Assembly: GCA_024276595.1 (NCBI GenBank)
Contig: JAJRWW010000336.1
Coordinates: 1 to 7,372, forward strand
DNA: 7,372 nucleotides
Reading direction: 5' to 3'
Source of the DNA: Myxococcota bacterium
Lineage (GTDB): Bacteria; Myxococcota_A; Polyangia; HGW-17; JAJRWW01
Positions 1-6,579 of the stretch are shown piece after piece. A model generated the notes under the pieces. It had not been told where the DNA came from and made no database searches. It was given only the letters and a program-made list of their open reading frames with translations. The stretch's first letter is position 1. Each line of letters begins with the position of its first letter. A program made the translations under genes and the position numbers.

Positions 1-2367
1 CAGCTCCTCTCGGGTGGTGACGCGCGACAGAAACGGCTTGTACTTGTTGTACATGGCCTTCCAGTCCACGCCTGCCATGTCGCGGGTCCAGTAGAAGTCA
101 CGCATGAGGCGCCAGGCCTCGTTGAATATCTGTCGCCACTCAGCGCGGGGCTCCACCTGCTCGCGAATGGTCCCCAGGGCCAGCACCTTCTCGGCGAGCG
201 CCTTGCCGCGGAGAGCCTTGGGGCCCAGCTTGAACACCGCGATCTTGCCCTTGCGAAGGTGCAAGGCGACGGTCTTGCCGTCATGGGACACGGAGTAGCC
301 CCGGACGGCTGGCGCGAAGAGGGTCTCCTTCTTGGTGCTCAGGTCAAAGCGGTACATGGGGAAGGTCACGTCCCTTTGCCCCCACGAGGCCTTCTCCCAG
401 TCCACCATCCCCATGGTCGGGATGCGCAGGTACATGAGCGCCTTGCCGCCCACCCACAGGCCGCGGATGTTGCCGGCCTTCACGGGCACCGGCACGATCC
501 GGTCGGCGATGCCGTCGGTGTGAAGCTGGATGCGACCGGTGGCCCGCATCCCGGCGGGCGCTGGCCTGTGTGCCCCTGGAGGCTCGGCCCTGGCTCCCTT
601 GGGCAGAAATGGAGACCTGGTCTCCTTTGAGAGGAGCACCAGGTAGGGGCGGGTCATCTTGTCCAGGATCGCCTCCAGGTCGACCTTGTCCAGCACCGGG
701 TTCACGGTGCGATCCGAGAGGAAGACCAGGTACTTGCCGTCAGGTGACCAGCGGGGGCTCCAGTCGTCGTGGAAGCTGTCGGTGACGCGCACGATCCTCC
801 TGGTGGCCACCTCGAGCAGGAAGATGGAGGAGAAGTAGTTGTCGTCCAGCTTGGCGTAGGCCAGCCAGCGGCTGTCGGGGCTGAATGTGTAGCCGTAGAT
901 GCGTCCGCGCTTGCTGCGGTCGACCTCCCGGGGGGCTCCACCGGAGGCGGGCACCAGCAGGAGCCGGTTGTTGCTGTCGGCAAAGGCCAGGGTCTTGCCG
1001 TCGGGCGACCAGACGGGAGTGAACTTGAAGCTGTCCCCCTCGCGGGTGACCTGGCGGGGCGGCTCCTTGCCCTGGGTGTCGTACACGAAGATCTCCATCT
1101 CGCCCGTGGCGTCGGAGACCGTGGCCAGCCAGCGTCCGCTGGAGGAGAAGGCGATGCCCTGCTCCCGGGAGCCAGAGCCCCGGCTGAGGGTGATCCTCCT
1201 TGCGCCCTTCTCAACGGGGACCAGGTGCAGGTTTCCGCGTACCTCCACGGCGAGGAGAGCCCCATGGGGCGAGAGGTCGTAGCGCCTCAGGTACCTGGTC
1301 GGGCTGGTGAAGCGGACGCGGGTGCGCGTGGCGTCCGAGAGGATCCGCACCGGAATTGGGCGGTCCTTGCCGGTGGCGAGGTCCAGCAGGCGCAGGCCAA
1401 ACCTGTGCTGGTAGACGATCTTGCCCTGGCCCAGGGAGGGAAAGCGAACATCGAGCTCGGAGAACCGGGTGTGCTGCCGGAGGTCCCCGCCAGAGGCCGA
1501 CATGGACCAGATGTTCACTGTCCCGGTGCGGTCGCTGGCGAAGTAGATGCGTCCCTGGTGCCACATGGGGTATGCGTTGGTGCCCTTGAAGGTGGTCACC
1601 TTCTTGAAGGCTCCCCCCTCCAGGTCACCGATGAAGATCTGCGCGGCCCGCCCCCCGGCGTAGCGCTTCCAGTGCCGGAAGTCTCGGGAGAGGCGGTTGA
1701 TTGCAACTCGCTTGCCTCCTGGCTCCCAGCAGAGGCGAGCCCCGCGGGCCAGCGGCAGTCGCCTGGGCATTCCGCCTGAGAGAGAGACGGTGTGCAGGGT
1801 CCACGCCCCGTGAGGGTGAAAGCGCCGGGAGCGGAAGAGGACCGCCTTGGAGTCGGGGGTCCAGCCGAGGACCTGGTCACCCGAGGGGTGGTAGGTGAGG
1901 CGCCTGGGGCGCCCGCCAACGGCGGGCATCACGTACACGTCCTGGTTCCCCTCGTAGTCACCGGAGAAGGCGAGCCACTTCCCGTCGGGAGAGAAATGGG
2001 CGAAGAGCTCCCTCCCCCGGTGCACGGTGAGACGTCGGGCCAGGCCGCCGCTTGCAGACACTTGCCAGAGGTCTCCTTCAGCGGAAAAAACCACCAGGCC
2101 GCTGCTGTAGGTGGGGTAGCGAGGGTAGCCTAGCTCATCGCGCTGCGACGATGTCCAGAGACTGGATCCGGCGGCTGGGACCGCGGCTTCGGACGGGGAG
2201 ATGATCGGGCCCGTTGGCCCCGTCCGCTCAGACAACCTGGAGCCAAGGACGCTCTGGTCTGTTCTGGGCTGCTCGTGCCCCTGGGTGCAGCCGCTCCAGG
2301 AGCCTCCCAGCCACATGGCGCCAAGCAGAGCCAGGCTCCTGGGCGCCAGGACGCTGATCCTTCGCAT
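1..2367 (-). CDS. Tricorn-type S41 family protease with PD40 beta-propellers, exported; 3' end off the window
   Basis: Homologue of the tricorn protease, a serine peptidase (family S41) that trims peptides; the export signal here suggests a periplasmic or outer-surface role. The frame is open from ATG at 2367 to position 1, giving 789 residues. Residues 1-27 have an Arg-Arg start, a hydrophobic stretch and Cys27 in WSGC; the Trp at -3 makes this a poor lipobox, so lipoprotein status is uncertain. Residues about 80-570 carry PD40/TolB-like propeller strands: FSPDG at 125-129, TPDS at 170-173, ASDRTG at 277-282, WSPDG at 453-457, FSPDS at 495-499 and WSPDG at 540-544. Residues about 735-789 match the tricorn C1 domain (EWRQIFNEAWRLMRDFYW, then GVDW and TREEL). 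Family members are about 1,050-1,080 aa, so some 280 residues are missing, including the Ser-His pair of C1, the PDZ domain and the catalytic S41 domain. The start is fixed by an AGGAGG 6 nt upstream. Family assignment is very likely; substrate unknown. Confidence 0.93.
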   Translation of the reverse strand, partial: MRRISVLAPRSLALLGAMWLGGSWSGCTQGHEQPRTDQSVLGSRLSERTGPTGPIISPSEAAVPAAGSSLWTSSQRDELGYPRYPTYSSGLVVFSAEGDLWQVSASGGLARRLTVHRGRELFAHFSPDGKWLAFSGDYEGNQDVYVMPAVGGRPRRLTYHPSGDQVLGWTPDSKAVLFRSRRFHPHGAWTLHTVSLSGGMPRRLPLARGARLCWEPGGKRVAINRLSRDFRHWKRYAGGRAAQIFIGDLEGGAFKKVTTFKGTNAYPMWHQGRIYFASDRTGTVNIWSMSASGGDLRQHTRFSELDVRFPSLGQGKIVYQHRFGLRLLDLATGKDRPIPVRILSDATRTRVRFTSPTRYLRRYDLSPHGALLAVEVRGNLHLVPVEKGARRITLSRGSGSREQGIAFSSSGRWLATVSDATGEMEIFVYDTQGKEPPRQVTREGDSFKFTPVWSPDGKTLAFADSNNRLLLVPASGGAPREVDRSKRGRIYGYTFSPDSRWLAYAKLDDNYFSSIFLLEVATRRIVRVTDSFHDDWSPRWSPDGKYLVFLSDRTVNPVLDKVDLEAILDKMTRPYLVLLSKETRSPFLPKGARAEPPGAHRPAPAGMRATGRIQLHTDGIADRIVPVPVKAGNIRGLWVGGKALMYLRIPTMGMVDWEKASWGQRDVTFPMYRFDLSTKKETLFAPAVRGYSVSHDGKTVALHLRKGKIAVFKLGPKALRGKALAEKVLALGTIREQVEPRAEWRQIFNEAWRLMRDFYWTRDMAGVDWKAMYNKYKPFLSRVTTREEL

Positions 2368-2371
2368 GTGT

Positions 2372-2379
2372 CTCCTCCT
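2372..2379 (-). promoter_or_regulatory. Ribosome binding site of the tricorn-type protease gene
   Basis: Read on the minus strand this is AGGAGGAG, with 6 nt between AGGAGG and the ATG at 2367. It is a near-perfect Shine-Dalgarno sequence and decides the start codon. No competing in-frame start with comparable support was seen. Confidence 0.8.
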
Positions 2380-2395
2380 GTGGTGATCGAGCCAA

Positions 2396-2424
2396 GGGAT
2401 ACCCTGCAAAGATGTCTGTCGCAA
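2396..2424 (-). promoter_or_regulatory. Possible sigma-70-like promoter for the tricorn-type protease gene
   Basis: On the minus strand, TTGCGA (2424-2419) is followed after 17 nt by TATCCC (2401-2396). The -35 matches the TTGACA consensus at 4 of 6 positions and the -10 matches TATAAT at only 3 of 6. The location fits, as it would give a leader of about 20 nt containing the ribosome binding site. The call rests mainly on position, so confidence is low. Confidence 0.22.
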
Positions 2425-2482
2425 GCGCCATCCGCGAGGAGCCAGCTTTCCATGTGCTCGACCACGAAGAAGAGAAACTCCC

Positions 2483-2512
2483 TTGTCTTGCCCGGCCCTG
2501 CTGTCGTATGAT
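2483..2512 (+). promoter_or_regulatory. Possible sigma-70-like promoter for the propeller/CHAP operon
   Basis: TTGTCT at 2483-2488 (4 of 6 against TTGACA) is followed after 18 nt by TATGAT at 2507-2512 (5 of 6 against TATAAT). If real, transcription would begin near 2519, just before the ATG at 2523. The mRNA would then be leaderless or nearly so, and the upstream in-frame ATGs at 2412 and 2508 would be excluded as starts. This is pattern matching only. Confidence 0.35.
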
Positions 2513-2522
2513 CGAGCACGTG

Positions 2523-3470
2523 ATGGTGCGCGCCTTACCTGCTTCCGTCAGGCCCTTTCTGCTCGTGGCCCTCTGGGCGCTCTGGGCGCCCGTGGCCTGT
2601 GAGCGGGGTGGAGGCCATGGGCAAACGGCCGAGATCCAGGCTGGGCTCGGGAGGTCGACCACCTATGAGCAGGGGACCATTCGTCTCTCCCCACGGGGCG
2701 CCTTTCGGGTGTCGCCTGTGGTGAGCCCCTCTGGTAACTGGATCGCCGTGGCCGGCTTTCGTGGCGAGGGGCTCTTTCTGATCCCTGTCTCTGGTGGCAA
2801 GGAGAGGGAGGTGGATCGCCACCTCCGTGGGCCCTGGCGCTGGCGCGAGGACGGCGGCAGGGACGTGCTCTGCTTTGGCAGCGGGGCCGAGTCCGAAGGG
2901 CTGGACCCACAGACCTGGGAGCCCCTCGACCCCTGCGCTCCCCTCGACTACGACCCCGAGTGGGGCCACGAGGTCCACCGCGTCAAGGGGCGAGCCTTCT
3001 ACTCCAACAGCCGCCTGGGCACGGTCACCGTGGTGGGCCCCGAGGGCGCCCGCACCGTGCCTCTGGATCCGGGCGCCTGGGGGGCTCGGGTCTCGCCGGA
3101 TGGGCGCCACGTTGCCTACTGCTTTGGCACCCTCGCCAGGTCCGAGCTGCTCCTGCTGGATGTGGCCAGCGGGCGCACCAGGGTTATCGGCCCGGGAGCA
3201 CGCCCCTCCTGGTTCCCCGACGGGGAGCGGCTGGTGTACTCGGTTGTGGGCCAGGTGGTGACATCAGGGCGATCCGGGATCGTCGCCAAGGCGGAGCTGA
3301 GGGTGTTCGACCTGCGCTCTGGCCGCAGCCAGCCCATCTCTCTCGGCGGCTCGGAGCCGCGCGCTGCCCTCAGTGCGGTGGTCACGCCCGATGGCTCCAG
3401 GATCGTCTTTGCCGACTGGCGCTCTGGCGGGATCTTCTCGATCCCGGCTCCCCTGCGGGGGACGCCGTGA
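2523..3470 (+). CDS. Exported PD40/TolB-like beta-propeller protein, possible lipoprotein
   Basis: A 315-residue protein predicted to be a beta-propeller outside the cytoplasm. The N-terminus has two Arg, a hydrophobic run (FLLVALWALW) and then APVAC with Cys26. This could be a lipoprotein site, although Pro at -3 is atypical; ordinary signal-peptide cleavage is also possible. PD40-like strands are visible as VSPSGNWIAVAG from residue 67, VSPDGRHVAY at 190-199, LLLLDVASG soon after, and TPDGSRIVFADW from residue 288. The remaining sequence is beta-rich and propeller-like without clean motifs; the length suits about six or seven blades. No catalytic domain is visible, so a binding or scaffolding role is the inference. 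In-frame ATGs also exist at 2412 and 2508, but they have no ribosome binding site and would place up to 37 residues before the signal peptide. A weak GAG lies 6 nt before 2523. The stop codon overlaps the GTG of the CHAP gene, so the two are probably co-translated. Confidence 0.82.
   Translation: MVRALPASVRPFLLVALWALWAPVACERGGGHGQTAEIQAGLGRSTTYEQGTIRLSPRGAFRVSPVVSPSGNWIAVAGFRGEGLFLIPVSGGKEREVDRHLRGPWRWREDGGRDVLCFGSGAESEGLDPQTWEPLDPCAPLDYDPEWGHEVHRVKGRAFYSNSRLGTVTVVGPEGARTVPLDPGAWGARVSPDGRHVAYCFGTLARSELLLLDVASGRTRVIGPGARPSWFPDGERLVYSVVGQVVTSGRSGIVAKAELRVFDLRSGRSQPISLGGSEPRAALSAVVTPDGSRIVFADWRSGGIFSIPAPLRGTP
3457..3462 (+). promoter_or_regulatory. Ribosome binding site of the CHAP gene, inside the upstream gene
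   Basis: GGGGGA lies 4 nt before the GTG at 3467, within the last codons of the propeller gene. It supports that start over the in-frame ATG far upstream at 2960, which would run through the propeller gene in another frame. The arrangement suits translational coupling. Confidence 0.55.
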
Positions 3471-4513
3471 GGGAGAGAAATGCCACATTCGGGTCGGTGG
3501 TCCCCTTGCTGGTGGCCGCAGCCCTCGTGCCGGCCTTCCTTGTGCTTTCCGTGAGACCGGCTCGGGCCGTGTACCAGTGCGGCGGGGTGCAGGACACGTG
3601 CAACTGCGGCGCGAACAACTTCTGCATCTGCTGCTCCAACTCGTCTTTGGGCCAGGACCACGGCAACTGTGTTTGGTATGCGTGGCACAGGGCTTGCTGC
3701 GACTGGGGCGTGGCCCTGCAGTGGTGCACCAACGCCGAGACCTGGGACTCCTACGCCCAGAGCAACGGCTACACCCTCCTCACGACCCCTTGCGAGTCCA
3801 CCATATTCGTTTGCGAGGTGAACACCTCCCACTGCAACTCGGGGAGCTACGGTCACGTGGGTTGGGTCAACGCAGTCTACCCGGATGGATCCATCGATGT
3901 GCAGGAGCAGGGCTGCTACTCCTGGTATGGTGTGCAGAGCCGCAACTTCAACGCCGCCGCCGCTTCGCCCACCATGCACTTTATCTACGAGCCCGGGGTG
4001 AGCTCGTGCCAGCAGTGCGAGTGCAACCCGGGGGACGTTCAGAGCGATACCTGCGGCAACTGCGGATCCAGCTCCCGCACCTGCGGTGGCGACTGCCAGT
4101 GGGGGGCCTGGAGCGCCTGTGCTGGTGAGGGGGTCTGCTCCCAGGGGGCCACCCAGGGCTGCGGGAGCTGTGGGGGGACCCAGACCTGCCAGGCAGACTG
4201 CCAGTGGGGGACCTGCCAGGAGGTCTGTCCGGACAGCGCCGTGGTGGAGCCGGACGCATCCACCCCGGCTCCCGACGCCGCAATCTCGCCCGATGGGGCC
4301 ATCTCGCCCGATGGGGCCATCTCGCCCGACGGCGCATCGCCAGGGCCAGACGGTGCCGCCCCGCCAGACGCGGTCCCCCCGGGCGGCCCAGCGGAGCTGG
4401 TCACGGGCGGCTGCTCCTGCCGGTCTGGGAGGGGCGAAGGGCTGCCGTGGCTCCTGCTCGCGCTGCTGCTGCTGCTGCGCCGTCGCCCCTGGTCGGCTGG
4501 CGCGCCCGGGTAG
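3467..4513 (+). CDS. Secreted CHAP-domain hydrolase, Cys-rich, with MYXO-CTERM-type anchor
   Basis: A 348-residue surface protein starting at GTG, which overlaps the preceding TGA. Residues 1-34 are a Sec signal peptide with probable cleavage after ARA34. Residues about 60-175 are a CHAP domain, a papain-like fold that cleaves peptidoglycan peptides or amides, or glutathionylspermidine in some relatives. Motifs are GNCVWYAW with nucleophile Cys68, YGHVGWV with His130, and SIDVQEQ with Glu147 as the likely third residue. Fourteen cysteines lie in residues 35-175, including CICC and CC, which is unusual for CHAP. Residues 181-254 form a Cys/Trp region with DCQWG twice, as in deltaproteobacterial surface proteins. 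Residues 255-310 are an Asp/Pro/Ala stalk with AISPDG three times. The tail is GCSC (315-318), a hydrophobic helix (326-337) and RRR: a MYXO-CTERM-type signal, in which the Cys is processed and lipidated by a myxosortase. Domain calls are strong. A role in wall remodelling, predation or defence is inference. Confidence 0.9.
   Translation: MRERNATFGSVVPLLVAAALVPAFLVLSVRPARAVYQCGGVQDTCNCGANNFCICCSNSSLGQDHGNCVWYAWHRACCDWGVALQWCTNAETWDSYAQSNGYTLLTTPCESTIFVCEVNTSHCNSGSYGHVGWVNAVYPDGSIDVQEQGCYSWYGVQSRNFNAAAASPTMHFIYEPGVSSCQQCECNPGDVQSDTCGNCGSSSRTCGGDCQWGAWSACAGEGVCSQGATQGCGSCGGTQTCQADCQWGTCQEVCPDSAVVEPDASTPAPDAAISPDGAISPDGAISPDGASPGPDGAAPPDAVPPGGPAELVTGGCSCRSGRGEGLPWLLLALLLLLRRRPWSAGAPG
4283..4336 (+). 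repeat. Three tandem 18-bp repeats encoding AISPDG
   Basis: The unit ATCTCGCCCGATGGGGCC occurs at 4283-4300 and 4301-4318, identical in both. A third copy at 4319-4336 differs at three bases. The array is in frame within the Asp/Pro-rich stalk of the CHAP protein. Perfect copies suggest recent expansion by slippage, so copy number, and hence stalk length, may vary between strains. Confidence 0.9.
4409..4486 (+). other. MYXO-CTERM-type surface sorting signal (protein-level element)
   Basis: This stretch encodes residues 315-340 of the CHAP protein. It consists of GCSC, a short basic/polar spacer, a run of Trp, Leu and Ala from Pro327 to Leu337, and three Arg. It matches the tripartite pattern of MYXO-CTERM signals, which are recognised by membrane CPBP-family myxosortases. 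Only the order and composition were checked by eye. Confidence 0.8.
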
Positions 4514-4631
4514 CCCGTCGCCCACCTCGGGGCGCGTTGCCTCATGGGCCACACATGGGGTACGGTGGGGCCGTTCGCCAGGCTCCCGAGGGTGAGATCC
4601 TGGGCGCCCATGGCGTAAGGCACCTTGAGAT

Positions 4632-4636
4632 GGAGG
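4632..4636 (+). promoter_or_regulatory. Ribosome binding site deciding the acyl-CoA dehydrogenase start
   Basis: GGAGG lies 6 nt before the GTG at 4643. A TTG at 4625 is also in frame, but it precedes this GGAGG and would be a rare start codon, so GTG at 4643 is preferred. The resulting N-terminus, ASFYLDNEDLRYYVEQWLDW, looks like the ordered beginning of the protein. Confidence 0.75.
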
Positions 4637-4642
4637 TCACAA

Positions 4643-6535
4643 GTGGCTAGCTTCTACCTGGACAACGAGGATCTCAGGTACTACGTGGAGCAGTGGCTCG
4701 ACTGGGGTACCGTCCTGGAGCACGCGGAGATGGGCTTTCGGCTCCCAGGCGGTCACGCCAGCGTGGAGGAGGGGCGCCAGTTCATCGAGGACGTGCTGGA
4801 GCTGGTGGGCCAGCTCGTGGCCGAGGAGGTGGCGCCCCACGTTGCCCAGATGGACGCGGAGGGGGTGCGCCTGGAGGATGGAGAGGCCTATCTTCCGACC
4901 AGGCTGGGGCAGATCTTCGAGAAGCTGGGGGAGCTGGATCTCTTCGCCATGTGTCTGCCCCGGGAGCTCGGGGGCATGAACGCCCCCATGCTGGTACAGC
5001 ACATCTACTCCGAGCTCTTCGCCCGCGCGGATGTCTCCACCATGGCTCACTTCGGCTTTCACGGTGGCATGGCCATGGCCATGCTCATGTTCTCCATCAT
5101 GGAGGGGAGCACCGAGCTCGACCAGGAGACCCTCCAGATCACCCGGACCCGCTTCGGCGACTACATCCGGGAGATCGCCCAGGGGAAGGCCTGGGGCTGC
5201 ATGGACATCACCGAGCCGGGCGCCGGGAGTGACATGGGCGCTCTGCGGACCAGGGGGGAGCTGGACGAGCAGGGGGGATGGGTGGTCTCGGGGGAGAAGA
5301 TCTTCATCACGTCTGGGCACGGCAAGTACCACTTTGTCATCGCCCGCACGGAGAGGCGAGAGGGAGCGTCCGGGGACCCCGCTGCCGGCCTGGAGGGGCT
5401 CTCCCTTTTCCTGGTTCCCACCTACGAGGAGGACGCCGAGGGCAACCGCAGGCGCCTGGCCCCCATAGACCGCCTGGAGGAGAAGCTGGGCCACCACGGC
5501 TCGGTGACCGCATCGGTGGTGTTCGATAGAACCCCTGCCCACCTCATCGGAGAGAGAGGCGATGGGTTTCGCCTCATGCTCGCGCTCATGAACAACGCCC
5601 GCGTGGGGGTCGGCTTCGAGTCCATCGGGCTCTGCGAGGCGGCCTATCGTAAGGCCAAGGAGTACGCCGGGTCACGGGTCTCCATGGGCAAGACCCTCGA
5701 CCGCCACGAGATGATCGCAGACTACCTGGACGAGATGCGCACGGACATCCAGGGGCTGCGCGCGCTGGCAATGTTCGCCGCATACCAGGAGGAGCTGGCC
5801 ACCAAGATCGGGCTGCTGTTGCGGCTGGCGCCAGACCTCCTCAGGGAGCGCCGCCCAGAGCTGGAGCGGCAGCTCGCCGACGCCAGGGCGGCGGGGCGGC
5901 GGGTGACCCCCCTGCTGAAGTACCTGGCCGCGGAGAAGGCCGTGGAGATGGGGCGCCGCTGCATCCAGATACTGGGGGGCAACGGCTACATGGTGGAGTA
6001 TGGCGCCGAGAAGCTCTTGCGGGACGCCGTGGTCATGCCCATCTACGAGGGTACGAGCCAGATACAGTCACTCATGGCGATGAAGGATACCCTCATGGGG
6101 ATCATGAAGAACCCGCAGGCCTTCGTCAAGCGGTTGGCCGAGTGCAGGGTGCGGGCCTACTCGGCCTCCAACCCCCTCGCCCGGAGGGTTGCCCGGATCC
6201 AGCAGGTCTCCACCGGGGTGCAGCAGTACCTGCTCACCCGCACCGCCTCGGACAAGCTCAGATCGCTCACCGGCAAGCCCATCACCGAGTGGCCCGGGTC
6301 CTTTCTCAAGCACTGGGACCCGAAGCGGGACTTTGGCTGGGCCATGCTCCACGCGGAGCGCCTCACCCGCCTCCTGGCGGACGAGGCCATCTGCGAGGCG
6401 CTGCTGGCGCAGGCCGAGCGGCACCCTGACCGGGCGGAGGTGCTGGAGCGCTACCTGGAGCGCGCCGAGCCGCGCTGTGAGTACTTAAGGGCCGTCATCA
6501 CCGACACCGGGAGCAGGCTCCTCTCCGGGCTGTGA
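4643..6535 (+). CDS. Long acyl-CoA dehydrogenase (FAD flavoprotein, DmdC-like architecture)
   Basis: A 630-residue cytoplasmic flavoenzyme that oxidises an acyl-CoA to the 2-enoyl-CoA, passing electrons to electron-transfer flavoprotein. The helical N-domain (about 40-180) includes PRELGGM. The middle beta-domain opens with WGCMDITEPGAGSD from Trp184, the FAD/substrate-binding motif, and continues with GEKIFITSG. The C-terminal helical domain starts near Arg320 (RVGVGFESIGL) and holds QILGGNGY at 442-449 and IYEGTSQIQ with the expected catalytic base Glu469. Ordinary family members are about 380-400 aa. This one has about 40 extra N-terminal residues, an insert of roughly 40 charged residues before the QILGGNGY region, and about 150 residues after the catalytic Glu. 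That plan resembles DmdC and the longer FadE-like enzymes. Substrate is unknown, so no gene symbol is given. It lies 129 nt after the CHAP gene with its own good ribosome binding site and is probably not functionally tied to it. Confidence 0.93.
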   Translation: MASFYLDNEDLRYYVEQWLDWGTVLEHAEMGFRLPGGHASVEEGRQFIEDVLELVGQLVAEEVAPHVAQMDAEGVRLEDGEAYLPTRLGQIFEKLGELDLFAMCLPRELGGMNAPMLVQHIYSELFARADVSTMAHFGFHGGMAMAMLMFSIMEGSTELDQETLQITRTRFGDYIREIAQGKAWGCMDITEPGAGSDMGALRTRGELDEQGGWVVSGEKIFITSGHGKYHFVIARTERREGASGDPAAGLEGLSLFLVPTYEEDAEGNRRRLAPIDRLEEKLGHHGSVTASVVFDRTPAHLIGERGDGFRLMLALMNNARVGVGFESIGLCEAAYRKAKEYAGSRVSMGKTLDRHEMIADYLDEMRTDIQGLRALAMFAAYQEELATKIGLLLRLAPDLLRERRPELERQLADARAAGRRVTPLLKYLAAEKAVEMGRRCIQILGGNGYMVEYGAEKLLRDAVVMPIYEGTSQIQSLMAMKDTLMGIMKNPQAFVKRLAECRVRAYSASNPLARRVARIQQVSTGVQQYLLTRTASDKLRSLTGKPITEWPGSFLKHWDPKRDFGWAMLHAERLTRLLADEAICEALLAQAERHPDRAEVLERYLERAEPRCEYLRAVITDTGSRLLSGL

Positions 6536-6579
6536 GCGCAGGCCCATGGTCTGGACATGGCAGGCTGGGTCGCGCCTGG

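Noticed and set aside
769..1779. 336-codon open frame on the plus strand opposite the tricorn-type gene
   Set aside because: The opposite strand encodes an uninterrupted tricorn/PD40 protein across this whole region. The plus-strand frame shows no domain, signal or ribosome binding site.
2960..3466. Extension of the CHAP frame upstream to an ATG at 2960
   Set aside because: It would overlap the propeller gene by about 500 nt and put 169 low-complexity residues before a good signal peptide. GTG at 3467 has a ribosome binding site and the GTGA overlap.
4519..4534. CGCCC...GGGCG stem-loop after the CHAP gene as a terminator
   Set aside because: A 5-bp stem without a following T-run is common in GC-rich DNA and not convincing.
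3116..4552. 478-codon open frame on the minus strand opposite the propeller and CHAP genes
   Set aside because: It is antisense to two genes with clear domains and signal peptides. Its product is Gly/Ala/Arg/Pro-rich without recognisable motifs, as expected of a shadow frame in GC-rich DNA.
4537..4566. TTGCCT-N18-TACGGT as a promoter of the acyl-CoA dehydrogenase gene
   Set aside because: The -10 matches only 3 of 6 consensus bases. The position is plausible but the signal is too weak to call.
4637..5542. 301-codon minus-strand open frame inside the acyl-CoA dehydrogenase gene
   Set aside because: It is the shadow of a well-supported dehydrogenase, and its low-complexity Gly/His/Leu-rich product has no recognisable motif.
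6544..6560. Short inverted repeat CCATG...CATGG between the convergent genes as a terminator
   Set aside because: Only 5 bp of stem, a 7-nt loop and no T-run on either strand; a chance match is likely.
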